Positions 10,101 through 19,551 of a stretch of 64,000 nt of DNA are shown here, piece after piece. The notes below the pieces were generated by a model. It was not told the origin of the DNA. It ran no database searches and saw only the letters and a list, made by a program, of their open reading frames with translations. A program made the translations under genes and the position numbers. How positions within the stretch are numbered: the stretch's first letter is position 1; each line of letters starts with the position of its first letter. The stretch comes from Clostridia bacterium. GTDB taxonomy: Bacteria > Bacillota > Clostridia > Christensenellales > Borkfalkiaceae. The stretch is taken from assembly GCA_017504165.1 (NCBI GenBank), contig JAFVRR010000001.1, forward strand, positions 17,079-81,078, written 5' to 3'.

Positions 10101-13100
10101 TCAATGAGAAGTTGAGCGTAAACTACAAGTTCTTTTTCGTAGAGTTTACCGCCGATAGTTTGAGAAACTTTAACTATAATTTCTTCTTTAACGATAGGTA
10201 AACTTGCGCCTTGTTTAACTTTTAATACGTTGCCGTCTACTTCGATATAAGCGTTATCTTCAACAGTTACGGTAGGAGTACCGGTAATTTCCGTTTCCCC
10301 TTTAAACGTTACCGTAAACTTATCGCTAGCGTTGTCGAATAAAACTTCGTAAACTTCGCCGTTTTCATCGCTAACTTTTACGTCGATTGACGCCTCAACC
10401 GCTGATTTCCATACAGGAGCGCCACTAGTTACGTCCCAATATCCGTTAAATGAAGATAAATCTTTATTAGCGGATTTTAATGCGTCAACACTTGCGTATT
10501 GTTCACTTCTTATATCTACGATATAACTGAACGCATTAACGTCTGCGCCCGCGTCTTTAACGGTTTTTGTTACACCGCTAGGAGCAACACCGTTTCTAGC
10601 AATACCCCAAACTTGACCGATAGTCGTAGTTTTTGAAAGCCTATCCGCATAACCGTCAGTACCGTTATAAAGATATACGTCTTGTGGAGTAAGCGCTACG
10701 TTTCTATACGTAAGTGGATATGAAGTAATATAGTAGTTGTTTGTAAAGTTAGGTTGTTGACGAGCGTTAAAGCCAAACGCCTTATCGGTAGTTGACGCTT
10801 GTAAAATACCGATTGCGCCCTCAACGAGTTTGCCGTCTTCGTAAACTTTACCGCCGTTTACCGTTACGGTAGGAGCGTTTTCAAAATCTACTACGATATT
10901 GTTCATTTCGTAAAGGTGGTTATTTTCAAAGTTTGAAATTAAACCTTTTACGCTCGTAGAGCCGTTTGCAAGTTTAACGAAAATATTGCTAAATTGCATA
11001 TACGGATACATTTTATCGCCCGCTTTATCGTATTTAATGCCGTTATTTTCCGTTTCTACGTAAGTAAGTGACGGAAGTTTAGCCCTAATCGCAAGAATTG
11101 GAGAATTAACCGCTTTAACGTTATATAAACCAACGTTTCTTACAACCGCGCTATAGTCAAACGCGCCGAATAAACCGCCTTCGTTATCAGTTAAGTCAAG
11201 ATTAGAAATCGTATAACCTTTACCGTCGAAAATACCATTGAACGAATAAGATAATCTATTAGCCGTATTTACTAAACTTGCGTGTGAGTGAACGTAATCT
11301 TCAGCGTTTATATTTCCGCCTAAAATTACGTAGTCCGCTTTGTTTCCTGAATTAGCGTCGATTGATAAATATTTTAAATCTTCAGTAGTAACTAATACTT
11401 TTGATACGAATTCAATGTTAGTAAACTTATAGACGTCGTTAGTCGTTTCAACGTAAACGGTCGTACCGTTAAATTCGCCGTCGGTCGAGCCGATAACGAA
11501 AGAGTTTTCGCTAAGTTTTACCTTTAAAGCAAGGTCGGCGTTACCCGTGTTTGCATTTCTTACTACCGCATTGACTACCATTCCGTTTTCAACCGTAGCA
11601 GGGCAAATTACACCGTTATCGTCAACTACGGTAAACGTAGTTACGTCGCCATCGAGTTTACTATATAAAAGTTTACCCGAATTTGCTTCGAATACTACCC
11701 TATCTTCGATAGATTCGATTGCTTTAGCAACTCTTATAACTTTAGTTTTAACGTAATTAATACCGTTAATAGTTTGAGATGCGGTAACTACGTATTCGTG
11801 AGGCACTGTAGGGATAGTTGCGCCAGCCTTAATTTTAAGGACGTTGCCCGAAACTTCAATATAATCGTTTTCCTCAATAGTAACGGTTGGCGTACCGCTT
11901 AAACTACCGCCATCTTTAAAGAGTACGGTAAATTTATCAGTTTGTTCGTCGAATACTACTTCGTCTACGTAATTATTGTTAGAATCGTAGAAACCCGCGT
12001 CGATTTGAGTATTGTAAAGGGCTTTGAAGTAAGGAACGCCGTTTGAAATCATCCAATACTTACTATCAAAGTTATCCCACTTAGTTTCCCCTTGATTTTC
12101 TTCTTCTGCCGATAATTGTTCGTAACTATCGTATCTATAAACGTTATTAAATCTCACGTTGAAGAAGAAACGCTTAATATTATAAGGGTCGTTATCGCTA
12201 GAATATGATGGGTAAGCGTCGACAACAGGAGCGTCGTCTTTAATTTCGTTGCCCCACAAGTCAACAGTTTCGTTTTTAGCATAACCGATTGCAGTCACAC
12301 GGGTTGCCATATTTCCGTCAGGGTTAATATTGCTATTAAAGGTCGACGGCAAATTAAACGTAGATACGTCGGTTGCGTTTAAAGTTAAGTTAGAGTAATT
12401 AAGAATTGGTAATTTAGAGAATACGTAAACGTCCTTCCAAGTGCCGTCGTTAACCGTGTTAAAACCGCTATTTCTATAAATGTTACCTGCAAACGAAGAG
12501 TATTCCGCCTTAGAGCCGTTGTGACCAAGCGTAAAGTTAGGCGTACCGTCGTCGTTAAGACCCATATTGTCGTTAGACGCAAGGTAGTCAACTACAATCG
12601 CTTTATAGTTGTTCTTATCACCCATTGCGTTGGTTATTCCCTTTGGCGTCTTAGTATCTTTACTTACGTTAATATATACGTTTTCAATCGTGTGTCCGTT
12701 CGTTGCGGATTGCGCAATGAAATAACATTGAGTTGAAGATAAATTGTACAACGCAAAGTTTCTAAGAACTGCGCTTGCGCCGATAGCACCGAATAAACTT
12801 TCGCCGTAATCCGCGCCCGTCTTTTGAAGAGTTACGTTTTTAATTACGTGACCATTACCTTCAAATAAGCCGAAAAATCCCGCTTTTGCTAATAATTCTT
12901 CATCGTGGTCGAAAGTAAGACCGCTTGCGTCTATATCATTTAATAATTCGCAGTAACCCGTAAGTTTCTTTTCTTTATTTACTACTAATAAAAGTAAATC
13001 GTCAGGTGTAGAGAATAATTGACCGTAAGTTTCTAAATTTATAATATATCTTTCGGTAGTAGTACCTAAAATAATTTTAGCACTACCCGCCATATCGTCG

Positions 13101-14257
13101 TCAGAAGACTTAATATCGTAAACGCAATCGCCACTAAAGGTAAGAGGTTTTATACTGCCGTCTTCCATATATTGATACGCGTCGTGTATAGCCTTATTAG
13201 GTTCAAAGAACTTTTCTACTAAAGTAGTATCTTTAAGACCTTGACTAACGTCTTTGAACATACCGGAGAAAGTAGAGAATTTTAAAACTTCTTCTTCAAT
13301 TTCTACTATAGGACGTTCTACTTTAATTTTGAAAGTATCGCCGTAAGATTCGCCGTTATAGTTAATACTTACTTTAGCGATAGTTTCGCCGTAGCCTTTA
13401 GATTGAATTTTATTACCGCTATATGATGCGATAGCGCCGTCTTCAATCGAAACGCTAACGTTTCCCGAATAACTTTCGCCGTTAACAGTTGCCGTTAAAG
13501 CGTACGCCTTAGATACGTCGTAACTCTTTCCGTAGAAAGAATTTCTAGTAAATAAGTTTACGTCTTCAAGCGGAGTGCCGTTAGCAAGGAAAATTACGCT
13601 GTTTATAACTTTTACCTTAAACGTATTAGTTAAAGTTTTATAATCGGCAGTTGTTTTATTTCTCCAAGTCGCTTTAATAACTATAAAAGTTTCGCCAATT
13701 GATTTAGCGACAAATTCGCCCTTTTCGTCAACTTCTACGATAGTATCGTCAAGCGAACTAAATTCGTAACTAGCATCGTAAAACGCCAAGTTATTAAATG
13801 AAATAAACGGAGTTACTTTAAGAGTATCGTTTAAAGCAATTTGAGTAATTTCTTGTAAACCGCCTTCAATTTCAAGGAAAGGAACGTAAGATGCAAACCC
13901 TACCGCTACGTTACAAGTAGCCGTTTTAGATTTCGTTCCATTCCCGTAAGTTGCGGTAATTACCGCCGTGCCTTCGCCGTAAGCGGTAATTTTACCACTG
14001 TTATCAACTATTACAACGCTATCGTCACTAGACGAAAAAGATAAACTGTATCCGTCTAAGTTGTTAACTTGAGCGGAAATATATTTAACTTCGCCTACGG
14101 TTAACGATAATTCTTGAACGTCAAGCGAAAGCGTAGCCTCAACTTCGGGAGCAGGTGGAAGAGTTTCCACTATAGGCCCGTCGCTATTTCCACCGCAAGA
14201 ACAACCTAAAAGTAAAGTCATACATAACGTCATTATTAAAATTAAAATCTTTTTCAT
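7145..14257 (-). CDS. Giant GLUG/Ig-like surface lipoprotein, 2370 aa
   Basis: A lipoprotein signal peptide with lipobox LLGC (Cys19) anchors this to the outer face of the membrane. Residues about 42-115 form a Big_2-type Ig fold (LTVGEVKYISAQV...GEGTAVITATYG), followed by two more Ig-like segments to about 310. Then come four long GLUG-type blocks separated by a recurring Ig-like linker with the pattern GTPTVTVEDNxYIEVxGNVLKxKxGA. Each block carries FDGKGYTISNL / GGLFGAFDY / VRNVGLYNV-type strands, and two end in YWDxTSGAPVW or similar; the protein itself ends DTTNGYPVWASLPQLN. A right-handed parallel beta-helix is likely for the blocks. It starts 5 bases after the DUF4838 gene ends, so translation is coupled. 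The blocks are alike in sequence to those of the 1196-residue protein, which suggests tandem duplication. A role as a long stalk-like glycan-binding or adhesive protein is inference. Confidence 0.85.
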   Translation of the reverse strand: MKKILILIMTLCMTLLLGCSCGGNSDGPIVETLPPAPEVEATLSLDVQELSLTVGEVKYISAQVNNLDGYSLSFSSSDDSVVIVDNSGKITAYGEGTAVITATYGNGTKSKTATCNVAVGFASYVPFLEIEGGLQEITQIALNDTLKVTPFISFNNLAFYDASYEFSSLDDTIVEVDEKGEFVAKSIGETFIVIKATWRNKTTADYKTLTNTFKVKVINSVIFLANGTPLEDVNLFTRNSFYGKSYDVSKAYALTATVNGESYSGNVSVSIEDGAIASYSGNKIQSKGYGETIAKVSINYNGESYGDTFKIKVERPIVEIEEEVLKFSTFSGMFKDVSQGLKDTTLVEKFFEPNKAIHDAYQYMEDGSIKPLTFSGDCVYDIKSSDDDMAGSAKIILGTTTERYIINLETYGQLFSTPDDLLLLVVNKEKKLTGYCELLNDIDASGLTFDHDEELLAKAGFFGLFEGNGHVIKNVTLQKTGADYGESLFGAIGASAVLRNFALYNLSSTQCYFIAQSATNGHTIENVYINVSKDTKTPKGITNAMGDKNNYKAIVVDYLASNDNMGLNDDGTPNFTLGHNGSKAEYSSFAGNIYRNSGFNTVNDGTWKDVYVFSKLPILNYSNLTLNATDVSTFNLPSTFNSNINPDGNMATRVTAIGYAKNETVDLWGNEIKDDAPVVDAYPSYSSDNDPYNIKRFFFNVRFNNVYRYDSYEQLSAEEENQGETKWDNFDSKYWMISNGVPYFKALYNTQIDAGFYDSNNNYVDEVVFDEQTDKFTVLFKDGGSLSGTPTVTIEENDYIEVSGNVLKIKAGATIPTVPHEYVVTASQTINGINYVKTKVIRVAKAIESIEDRVVFEANSGKLLYSKLDGDVTTFTVVDDNGVICPATVENGMVVNAVVRNANTGNADLALKVKLSENSFVIGSTDGEFNGTTVYVETTNDVYKFTNIEFVSKVLVTTEDLKYLSIDANSGNKADYVILGGNINAEDYVHSHASLVNTANRLSYSFNGIFDGKGYTISNLDLTDNEGGLFGAFDYSAVVRNVGLYNVKAVNSPILAIRAKLPSLTYVETENNGIKYDKAGDKMYPYMQFSNIFVKLANGSTSVKGLISNFENNHLYEMNNIVVDFENAPTVTVNGGKVYEDGKLVEGAIGILQASTTDKAFGFNARQQPNFTNNYYITSYPLTYRNVALTPQDVYLYNGTDGYADRLSKTTTIGQVWGIARNGVAPSGVTKTVKDAGADVNAFSYIVDIRSEQYASVDALKSANKDLSSFNGYWDVTSGAPVWKSAVEASIDVKVSDENGEVYEVLFDNASDKFTVTFKGETEITGTPTVTVEDNAYIEVDGNVLKVKQGASLPIVKEEIIVKVSQTIGGKLYEKELVVYAQLLIEEIDKTGYVEEDGTFIVDGLDLSNVSKVYYSSEIAFEVVENNLVVNLPTLTEDLGEDVIFIVYYNNNDYDVLSLKLVTEYITSVKEFKQSFEIGDLSAEIAVEGYTQGDLYNDGYYLLGKDLDFTGETINHVAENQVTSPTYAKDRPFTGYFDGQGYAIKNVSATNGAGVFGQIAKTATIKNLAIIGYNFPSATVNGMSPMAVLAYSDSLGSAWADGGATFENLYITLGEISYNGNAYRRKSMLTGAVLNARTTFRNIVIEANITSSNYETYGAQPILTYYANEHAYSGGASYKSAKANAFENIIVISKDVTGNNQVFRMTGKSAHNEYAVAYGDKDTAKVITTKQSTNFYFPEYYYVDGDGNATLIKPENYSGDNNIVIRRYDDYTAFASDSKTDKTSLNKFNSDMFIVSNGAVFYKGTYKDIIKGVALDNAGEDVSEVVFDELTDVYTFGFKDGKVIDGNVLIELSNSNYLEVLGNTVKIKSGVILPETFNVTINVEQEINGFKVSSSYNAIITSTKEITDLVYLDASTGKFETTEIKGTINSATVSYGEGNYSLTVNNGLVEGLEITNRTTAYNLNDGVSGYKLFVKTGENAGAEVGFEIIDDGDFNGATVLVSTTEGNNYTLKNVEFVSKVIKTQGDLETFKVTDKTANYGYYVLGNNIEVKDDVSTTSVDETIAINHTYSYSTDGYVANFNGVFDGKGYTISNLKVNKYGMFSSVGLLAIVRNFALYNVDASNAPVLAYVVKTGSVAAGRADNPAWITAKTYPGVRTENIYVKYSSDTTMPKGIYEQATTGFTFLITSVVLDWQDAPTVKVEGGKVYEGTTEITSSVGIYTAGNDAYAYLMSGRPTLNRIYTISKYPLMYKTGTVKLNNNNGCRYYNFNTDGSKYLLTYNKTYAPTKVFGFANNATLDGIKAFYNGFVNLDVGVASDISYTVQYRNTILAFNDNTAFANGVGNSLNYFKSSPYWDTTNGYPVWASLPQLN

Positions 14258-14261
14258 AATC

Positions 14262-16331
14262 TTAATCTCCTAAATCAATGCCGAATAACGATGACATCAT
14301 AACCGTATTTTGTTCTACGTAACAAATATCGCTGTAATTTAAAATTTCAACCATTTTTTGTTTGTATTCGTACAACTTTTCCGCGCTAACTTGGGTAGCA
14401 ACGCCACCGACAGAACTAGCGTGTTGAGTTAAAATGAAGAATAATGGAGCAGAATATTCAAAGCCTATTCTAGACCTTAAAAGGTGATATAATCCGTTGT
14501 TTGTTGTTTTATACTTTTCAATTTCAGAGTACGCTTTTTCGTACATATTGCAAAGTGGAAGTAAGAAACCTTGATATGGATACATATCTTGATAGATAAC
14601 TGAAGAAGTACTTTCGTTAGTTCTATCGTCTTGACCTAAGAAGTGGTCGTATCTTCTCATAGTATTAAAGATTTCCTTCATAGTTTCAGACGCGTCTAAG
14701 AACATTGCATCAAAGTACTTATCAATCATTTCAGGAATACTTCTATTGCAATCCCACATTAAGTTACTGTAAACGTATTCGTGTAAAGAGTGGAAAGTAT
14801 TCATTTCAGGACCACGAGTGCCTTGGTTGTAAATCATATTAGCGCCTTTAACTAAAAGCATTTTATAAAGGTCGTTATTATGCCCTGCTAAATAGTCGAA
14901 ATAGTCTGGATAGCATTTATAGTTCATTTGATAAAGCCAAATTTGAAGGTTAGACGCGATTTCGCCCCAAGCCTCTACTTGGAATTTGTGGCTTGCCCTT
15001 TCTTCGTCGTAATAGTCACAAAGCGGTTGACCACCTAAACAAAGGTAAACGCCAACGTTGTCAGGCATAACTAAATCTTCAGACGCAAGGTCAAAAGTAC
15101 CGTCTTCGTGCTTAATAACCGGTGGGTCGTTAACGCCTGAGCCGTAAGCGAAGAAGTATAATACGAAGTCGTCACGCCTATAATATTCGTTTTCAGGCTG
15201 TAACATCCATTCTTCAACAAGTTCCATAATTTCAGCAGTTACCCTTAACATTTCGCCCGCATAAGTACCGCCGTCCGCATCTTTTTGTTCGATACAGGTA
15301 TCGCAAGTACACATGTGACCGCCGTCTTCGTGAGTAAACGTCATTCTATCGTAGTAAGGATATTCCGAAGGTGGATATTTAGTTAAAGAATAAATAACCT
15401 TGTCTGCGCAATGTCTAATTAACGCGTCTCTCGCCTCTTGGTTACCACGGCAAGTATAGCAAAGTTGAGTACCGTTAGTGCCGAACCATTCAGCGTATGC
15501 AGTACCGTTTTCCAACGCGTCGCGCACGTATTCTTCAGAATTGTGGATATTCATTTGTCCACTTCTGCCGTCCATATAGCAAAATGCAGGCATATAGAGT
15601 TGGTTTGTGTTAATTTCTCTATAACGGTTTGCTAAGTTTTGACCGTCACGAACGGTTAAGCCCGCGTCAAGTTCATAATCTCTTATTCCTTGTTCGATAG
15701 CAAACGCGTTACCTCTTGAACGAGTTTTAGTATCGGGAATATCAGTTAAATCAAAGTTTTTAAGATTTGCGTTTTTAACGCCAGTATCTAAATTCCAACA
15801 GTTACGATAGAAAAATTCCCAATTAAAGTAAACGGTCATAAAATCGTAAACACCGTATAAAACACCGCGGTCAGTACCACCTAAAATATAAATGGTTTCG
15901 CCACTAGTTATAATTCTAATGCCGTCGCGAGTAAGGTAATTTTTATCGTAAGTTAATCCCGAATTTTTAAAAAGCGTAGTATCGCCAAGCGAAATATATT
16001 TACCGCCCGGGGTTAAGCCGTCCGCATTGTCGCTTAACGTATTAATTGTGATATCGGTTGCCATTTTAAAGATATCTACAAATTCCGTCTTTGCATTATT
16101 TAAATAGTTTGACGCATTTGTTGGAACGATTAAAGTATATTCAGTAACACCGTCTTTTACAAGGTATTTACCTTCTATATCGGGTGCAGTAAATTCGTGA
16201 ACGCCTTTATAATCGTAGCGGAATTGTTCTTTAATTTCATTTTCCGCCTTATCTTCGCCACAAGCAACAAGACCCGTTACGCTTAAAGTTACCATAAGGA
16301 AAGATAATATTAATTTTTTAAATAATTTCAT
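14262..16331 (-). CDS. DUF4838-domain lipoprotein, putative glycoside-active
   Basis: A 689-residue lipoprotein with lipobox LVAC (Cys24). After the signal come a segment with YILGGTDRGVLYGVYDF (about 150-170), typical of the domain that precedes GH67/GH20-like catalytic barrels, and a barrel region with FTHEDGGHMCTCDTC near residue 340. That Cys-rich motif (CTCDTC) is the hallmark of the DUF4838 family, for which I know no proven activity; members are predicted TIM-barrel glycosidases or carbohydrate-binding lipoproteins. Acidic residues in the HEDGG stretch are candidates for catalysis. It lies between the Ig-like protein (13 bases upstream) and the giant lipoprotein (5 bases downstream) in the ABC-transporter operon. 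The likely role is surface processing or recognition of the glycan imported by the same operon; the reaction is unknown. Confidence 0.82.
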   Translation of the reverse strand: MKLFKKLILSFLMVTLSVTGLVACGEDKAENEIKEQFRYDYKGVHEFTAPDIEGKYLVKDGVTEYTLIVPTNASNYLNNAKTEFVDIFKMATDITINTLSDNADGLTPGGKYISLGDTTLFKNSGLTYDKNYLTRDGIRIITSGETIYILGGTDRGVLYGVYDFMTVYFNWEFFYRNCWNLDTGVKNANLKNFDLTDIPDTKTRSRGNAFAIEQGIRDYELDAGLTVRDGQNLANRYREINTNQLYMPAFCYMDGRSGQMNIHNSEEYVRDALENGTAYAEWFGTNGTQLCYTCRGNQEARDALIRHCADKVIYSLTKYPPSEYPYYDRMTFTHEDGGHMCTCDTCIEQKDADGGTYAGEMLRVTAEIMELVEEWMLQPENEYYRRDDFVLYFFAYGSGVNDPPVIKHEDGTFDLASEDLVMPDNVGVYLCLGGQPLCDYYDEERASHKFQVEAWGEIASNLQIWLYQMNYKCYPDYFDYLAGHNNDLYKMLLVKGANMIYNQGTRGPEMNTFHSLHEYVYSNLMWDCNRSIPEMIDKYFDAMFLDASETMKEIFNTMRRYDHFLGQDDRTNESTSSVIYQDMYPYQGFLLPLCNMYEKAYSEIEKYKTTNNGLYHLLRSRIGFEYSAPLFFILTQHASSVGGVATQVSAEKLYEYKQKMVEILNYSDICYVEQNTVMMSSLFGIDLGD

Positions 16332-16343
16332 AATAAGCCCTCC

Positions 16344-19300
16344 TTAGATAATCTCGAGTTTAAGTCGTTTAATAGCAAAGTTGCCGTGAACGTCTCTTGC
16401 TATAACTTCAAAGTAGTATTCGCCTTTAGTTAAAATAGTGAACGATCCGTCTTCAGTATCGTCGATATAGTTTTTGTAACTTGCGTCGTAACATCTATAT
16501 AAGTTGCCGTACGCTTTATATTCAGATTCGTCTGTTACTATATACTCTATTTTAATTTTTTGACCTACTTTATATTTAAGTAAAGTAGTTTCGTCATAGC
16601 CTTCTTTGAAGGAAATTTCAGGTTTGTTAGTGTCTACTACCGAAATTTCGTAAGTTAACGATACTTTTTCTCCTTCAATATCGTAAATAACGTATTTTAC
16701 ATAGTAAGTGTCGTATTCAAAACATTCTATTTGATAGTCTGTAAACAAATCGCAAGAAGAAAGGTCGTTTCCGTTTACGTCTAATACCGTTTTGCCCGAT
16801 TTACTTACTACCGAGAATGATGATTTTTTAACGTCAATACCCGTCAATACGTCCGCCATTGTAGGAGCGTAGATATTAACCTTGTCGCCAATTCTATAGT
16901 GACCTTGAGGGTCTCTTATAAATACGATAGGGAATTGATTGTCTTTGTATTTATTGCCGACTAAAGTTTGGTTAGAAACTTGAGATACTACGATTTTAGC
17001 ATTGCCTTCAATATCTAATAATTCGATATCAAGATTAACTAGTTCGTCAGTTAAGTTGAGGTCTAAATTGAACTTATCAGAACTACCAATTCTTAAAACA
17101 CGCTCGTTATAGTCGTAAGCGATTTTCTTTTGAGTTCCGTCGTAGTTTAAGTTGAACGCTTTAAGGTCGTTTCTAACTCCGTCGATATACAAGTACATTT
17201 TACCCTTTTCGTTAACGATTTTAAGTTCTATTTTACTATCTAAATCGTAAACGCTAGTTAAAGTTAACTTAAGACCTTTAATGCTCATACCCTCTTCTTT
17301 TGGAAGTTTGTAGATTAAAGTAAAGTCTTTATAAGGGATTGCGGAAATAAAGGATAAAGTATTGTTTCCGCTAGTTGTAATAGATTCGTAAGTGATATCT
17401 TTTAACGCCTTGCCTGTTTCTGGGTTTTTGTCAAGTGCGTTCCATTTACCTTCGTAGTCGAAGTATTTTTTCATATAGATATCTTTTTCTTCCGAAAGAT
17501 ATCCAGTATCTATAATAGTTGCAATATTACTCTTAACAACCGCGTCGTTTGCTCTAAATATAAGTTGAGCGGTAGAATTTCCTTTAATTTCAACCGAGTG
17601 AATATCTTTGATTGCTACTTCTTCACCGCCGTCAAAAGAAATATACGCCTTACAGTCAACCGCTTCAGGCTCTCCGTTTTTATAAGTGTACGCCTTAATG
17701 TTTTCTAACGCGTAAACGCTATTTTTAACTAAATATCTAGGAAGTACCGCCTTATCTATGAAAGAGTAAATCGAAGGGTCTACTTCCGCGTTTACTTTAT
17801 ATTCGTATACGTAGTTAAATAACGCGTCGCCGTATTCGTAAGAAATAGTGTATTCTCCTTTAAATTTTGGTTGGAATTCCCTAGTATCTACGTTTACGTT
17901 AACCGTTTCTTTTTCGCCTTTTGCAGTAATTTTTAAAGTCGGCTCAAGCGCGTTTAACGAAGTTAACTCGTATTCAGGTAAAAGGTTTACCGCGCCAACG
18001 GTTACTTTATCAAGTTGAGTAGTTTTTAAAGTTATAGTTTTATCGCTATCGCCAACGACCGGTACAACGCTAAACGTTTTAGCCGTCGTGTTCCCAGATT
18101 TGTCGGTAGCGGAATATTCAATAGTGTATCTTGCGTTTTCACTAACTTTAAACTTGCCGTCTATTAGCGATACTCTAGATTGGTTAGAGTTGCCGTATCC
18201 CTTAAACACCTTAACTTCAACGTCGCCTTTTAAGTTAACGTCGTAAGCGGTAGCGGTAGGAATAGTAAAGGTATCGCCAAGCGCCACGAAAGCAGTGTCG
18301 CCGTAGCCATTGTCGTTAATTTTAACGATAGGATTACGAGTATCAACGTAACCTTTCTCTAACACTTCTTGATTATTAAACACCGACGCGTCGTCTTTGC
18401 CGATAGAAATTACTTCTACCCTTGCCTCTTCAGCGTAATAATCGCTTACCATAATTTGAAGATAAACTTCACCTGTTGTAAAACCAGAGAATTGTTTATC
18501 GCCCCAAATATCTCTATTTTGGAAGTCTTCTAATAAATGGTCGTATCTACCGTTAGTTTCGTTAGTGTAATAAATTCTATCTTTTTCGTAGTTGTATTTA
18601 AATTCAACACCCGATTTAGTCCATTTATACCATTTGTTTTTACCAAACTCGAAGTTGCCCGTGCAGTAAAAAGTAGTATTGAACGAACTGTGCCATTCTT
18701 CGCCGTCTACGTAAATCAAGTTGTAATCGCTCTCTTTTTTAGGGCGGTTAGAACATAAAACGTGCCACGGAGTTTGGCTTGATTGAACGTTTAAATATAA
18801 TTGACCGTTACCCGTATTTCTCTTTGGATTGATATCAACGTAAATACTAGAATCGTAACAGTCTATAAGTCTAACGGTACAAGTATACGCGTGTGAAGTG
18901 AAAATTCCCGTAGTAGAATCGTAACTACCTAAACGCGGGTCTAATTCGATAATACTTGCAAGGCCGTTAGCATAGTCGGGATCGGCAAGGTCGATAGGCT
19001 TATTGTAAATAAAGTTAGCGCCTTGTCTAAAATTAAGAATCAATCCTTCTTTGCCCGAAACTAAATATTGTGGGTCGGGAATTTCAGGAAGTTCATCCCT
19101 ATTGTTGTTTGGCCTTAACGGAGCAGCAGTAGCCGTACTGCCGTTATTGTCGGAAAAACCGTATAAAGAAGAGAATACTTCAAAGTTTTTCGTAGCGGTA
19201 TTTAATACGCCGTTATCTTCAAAATAATAACTTATCGTATAAATACCCGTAGTATCAAGTTTAAGTTTGCCAACTTTCATAACTCTACCGTCAGGGTATT

Positions 19301-19547
19301 TAACGATACCGTCCTTTGCATCAAGTTCTTTATCGTTAAAGGAAACCTTAACAGTTTCGCTAAAAGTTTCTTCACTATTTAAAAGGTATCTATCTTTAAC
19401 TTCGGTAGACTGTAAAGTAATAGTTTCGGCAAGTACCGGCCTTTCGTTTAAAAAGGCAAATACTACGCCCGCCACCGTTATTAAAGAAAGAATTACAATA
19501 ATTAACGTTTTATAGTTAATTTTTTGCATCATTTTCCTAAAAGTCAT
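16344..19547 (-). CDS. Membrane-anchored Ig-like exported protein, 1067 aa
   Basis: An N-terminal hydrophobic segment (about 13-33, LIIVILSLITVAGVVFAFL) acts as an uncleaved anchor or signal, with the remainder outside the cell. The body is beta-rich and contains several bacterial Ig-like units, recognisable by VNLKGDVEVKVFKGYGN, YTIEYSATDKSGNT (about 480) and near the C-terminus EYIVTDESEYKAYGN with YYFEVIARDVHGNFAIKRL. The YxxxAxDxxGN pattern is the usual ending of HYR/Big_3-like domains. A central segment (about 130-370) with DIWGDKQFSGFTTGEVYL could be a carbohydrate-binding jelly roll, but I cannot assign it. It starts 5 bases from the second permease stop and precedes the DUF4838 gene, so it belongs to the transport operon. 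A glycan-capture function is inferred from its neighbours. Confidence 0.78.
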   Translation of the reverse strand: MTFRKMMQKINYKTLIIVILSLITVAGVVFAFLNERPVLAETITLQSTEVKDRYLLNSEETFSETVKVSFNDKELDAKDGIVKYPDGRVMKVGKLKLDTTGIYTISYYFEDNGVLNTATKNFEVFSSLYGFSDNNGSTATAAPLRPNNNRDELPEIPDPQYLVSGKEGLILNFRQGANFIYNKPIDLADPDYANGLASIIELDPRLGSYDSTTGIFTSHAYTCTVRLIDCYDSSIYVDINPKRNTGNGQLYLNVQSSQTPWHVLCSNRPKKESDYNLIYVDGEEWHSSFNTTFYCTGNFEFGKNKWYKWTKSGVEFKYNYEKDRIYYTNETNGRYDHLLEDFQNRDIWGDKQFSGFTTGEVYLQIMVSDYYAEEARVEVISIGKDDASVFNNQEVLEKGYVDTRNPIVKINDNGYGDTAFVALGDTFTIPTATAYDVNLKGDVEVKVFKGYGNSNQSRVSLIDGKFKVSENARYTIEYSATDKSGNTTAKTFSVVPVVGDSDKTITLKTTQLDKVTVGAVNLLPEYELTSLNALEPTLKITAKGEKETVNVNVDTREFQPKFKGEYTISYEYGDALFNYVYEYKVNAEVDPSIYSFIDKAVLPRYLVKNSVYALENIKAYTYKNGEPEAVDCKAYISFDGGEEVAIKDIHSVEIKGNSTAQLIFRANDAVVKSNIATIIDTGYLSEEKDIYMKKYFDYEGKWNALDKNPETGKALKDITYESITTSGNNTLSFISAIPYKDFTLIYKLPKEEGMSIKGLKLTLTSVYDLDSKIELKIVNEKGKMYLYIDGVRNDLKAFNLNYDGTQKKIAYDYNERVLRIGSSDKFNLDLNLTDELVNLDIELLDIEGNAKIVVSQVSNQTLVGNKYKDNQFPIVFIRDPQGHYRIGDKVNIYAPTMADVLTGIDVKKSSFSVVSKSGKTVLDVNGNDLSSCDLFTDYQIECFEYDTYYVKYVIYDIEGEKVSLTYEISVVDTNKPEISFKEGYDETTLLKYKVGQKIKIEYIVTDESEYKAYGNLYRCYDASYKNYIDDTEDGSFTILTKGEYYFEVIARDVHGNFAIKRLKLEII

Positions 19548-19551
19548 AATT

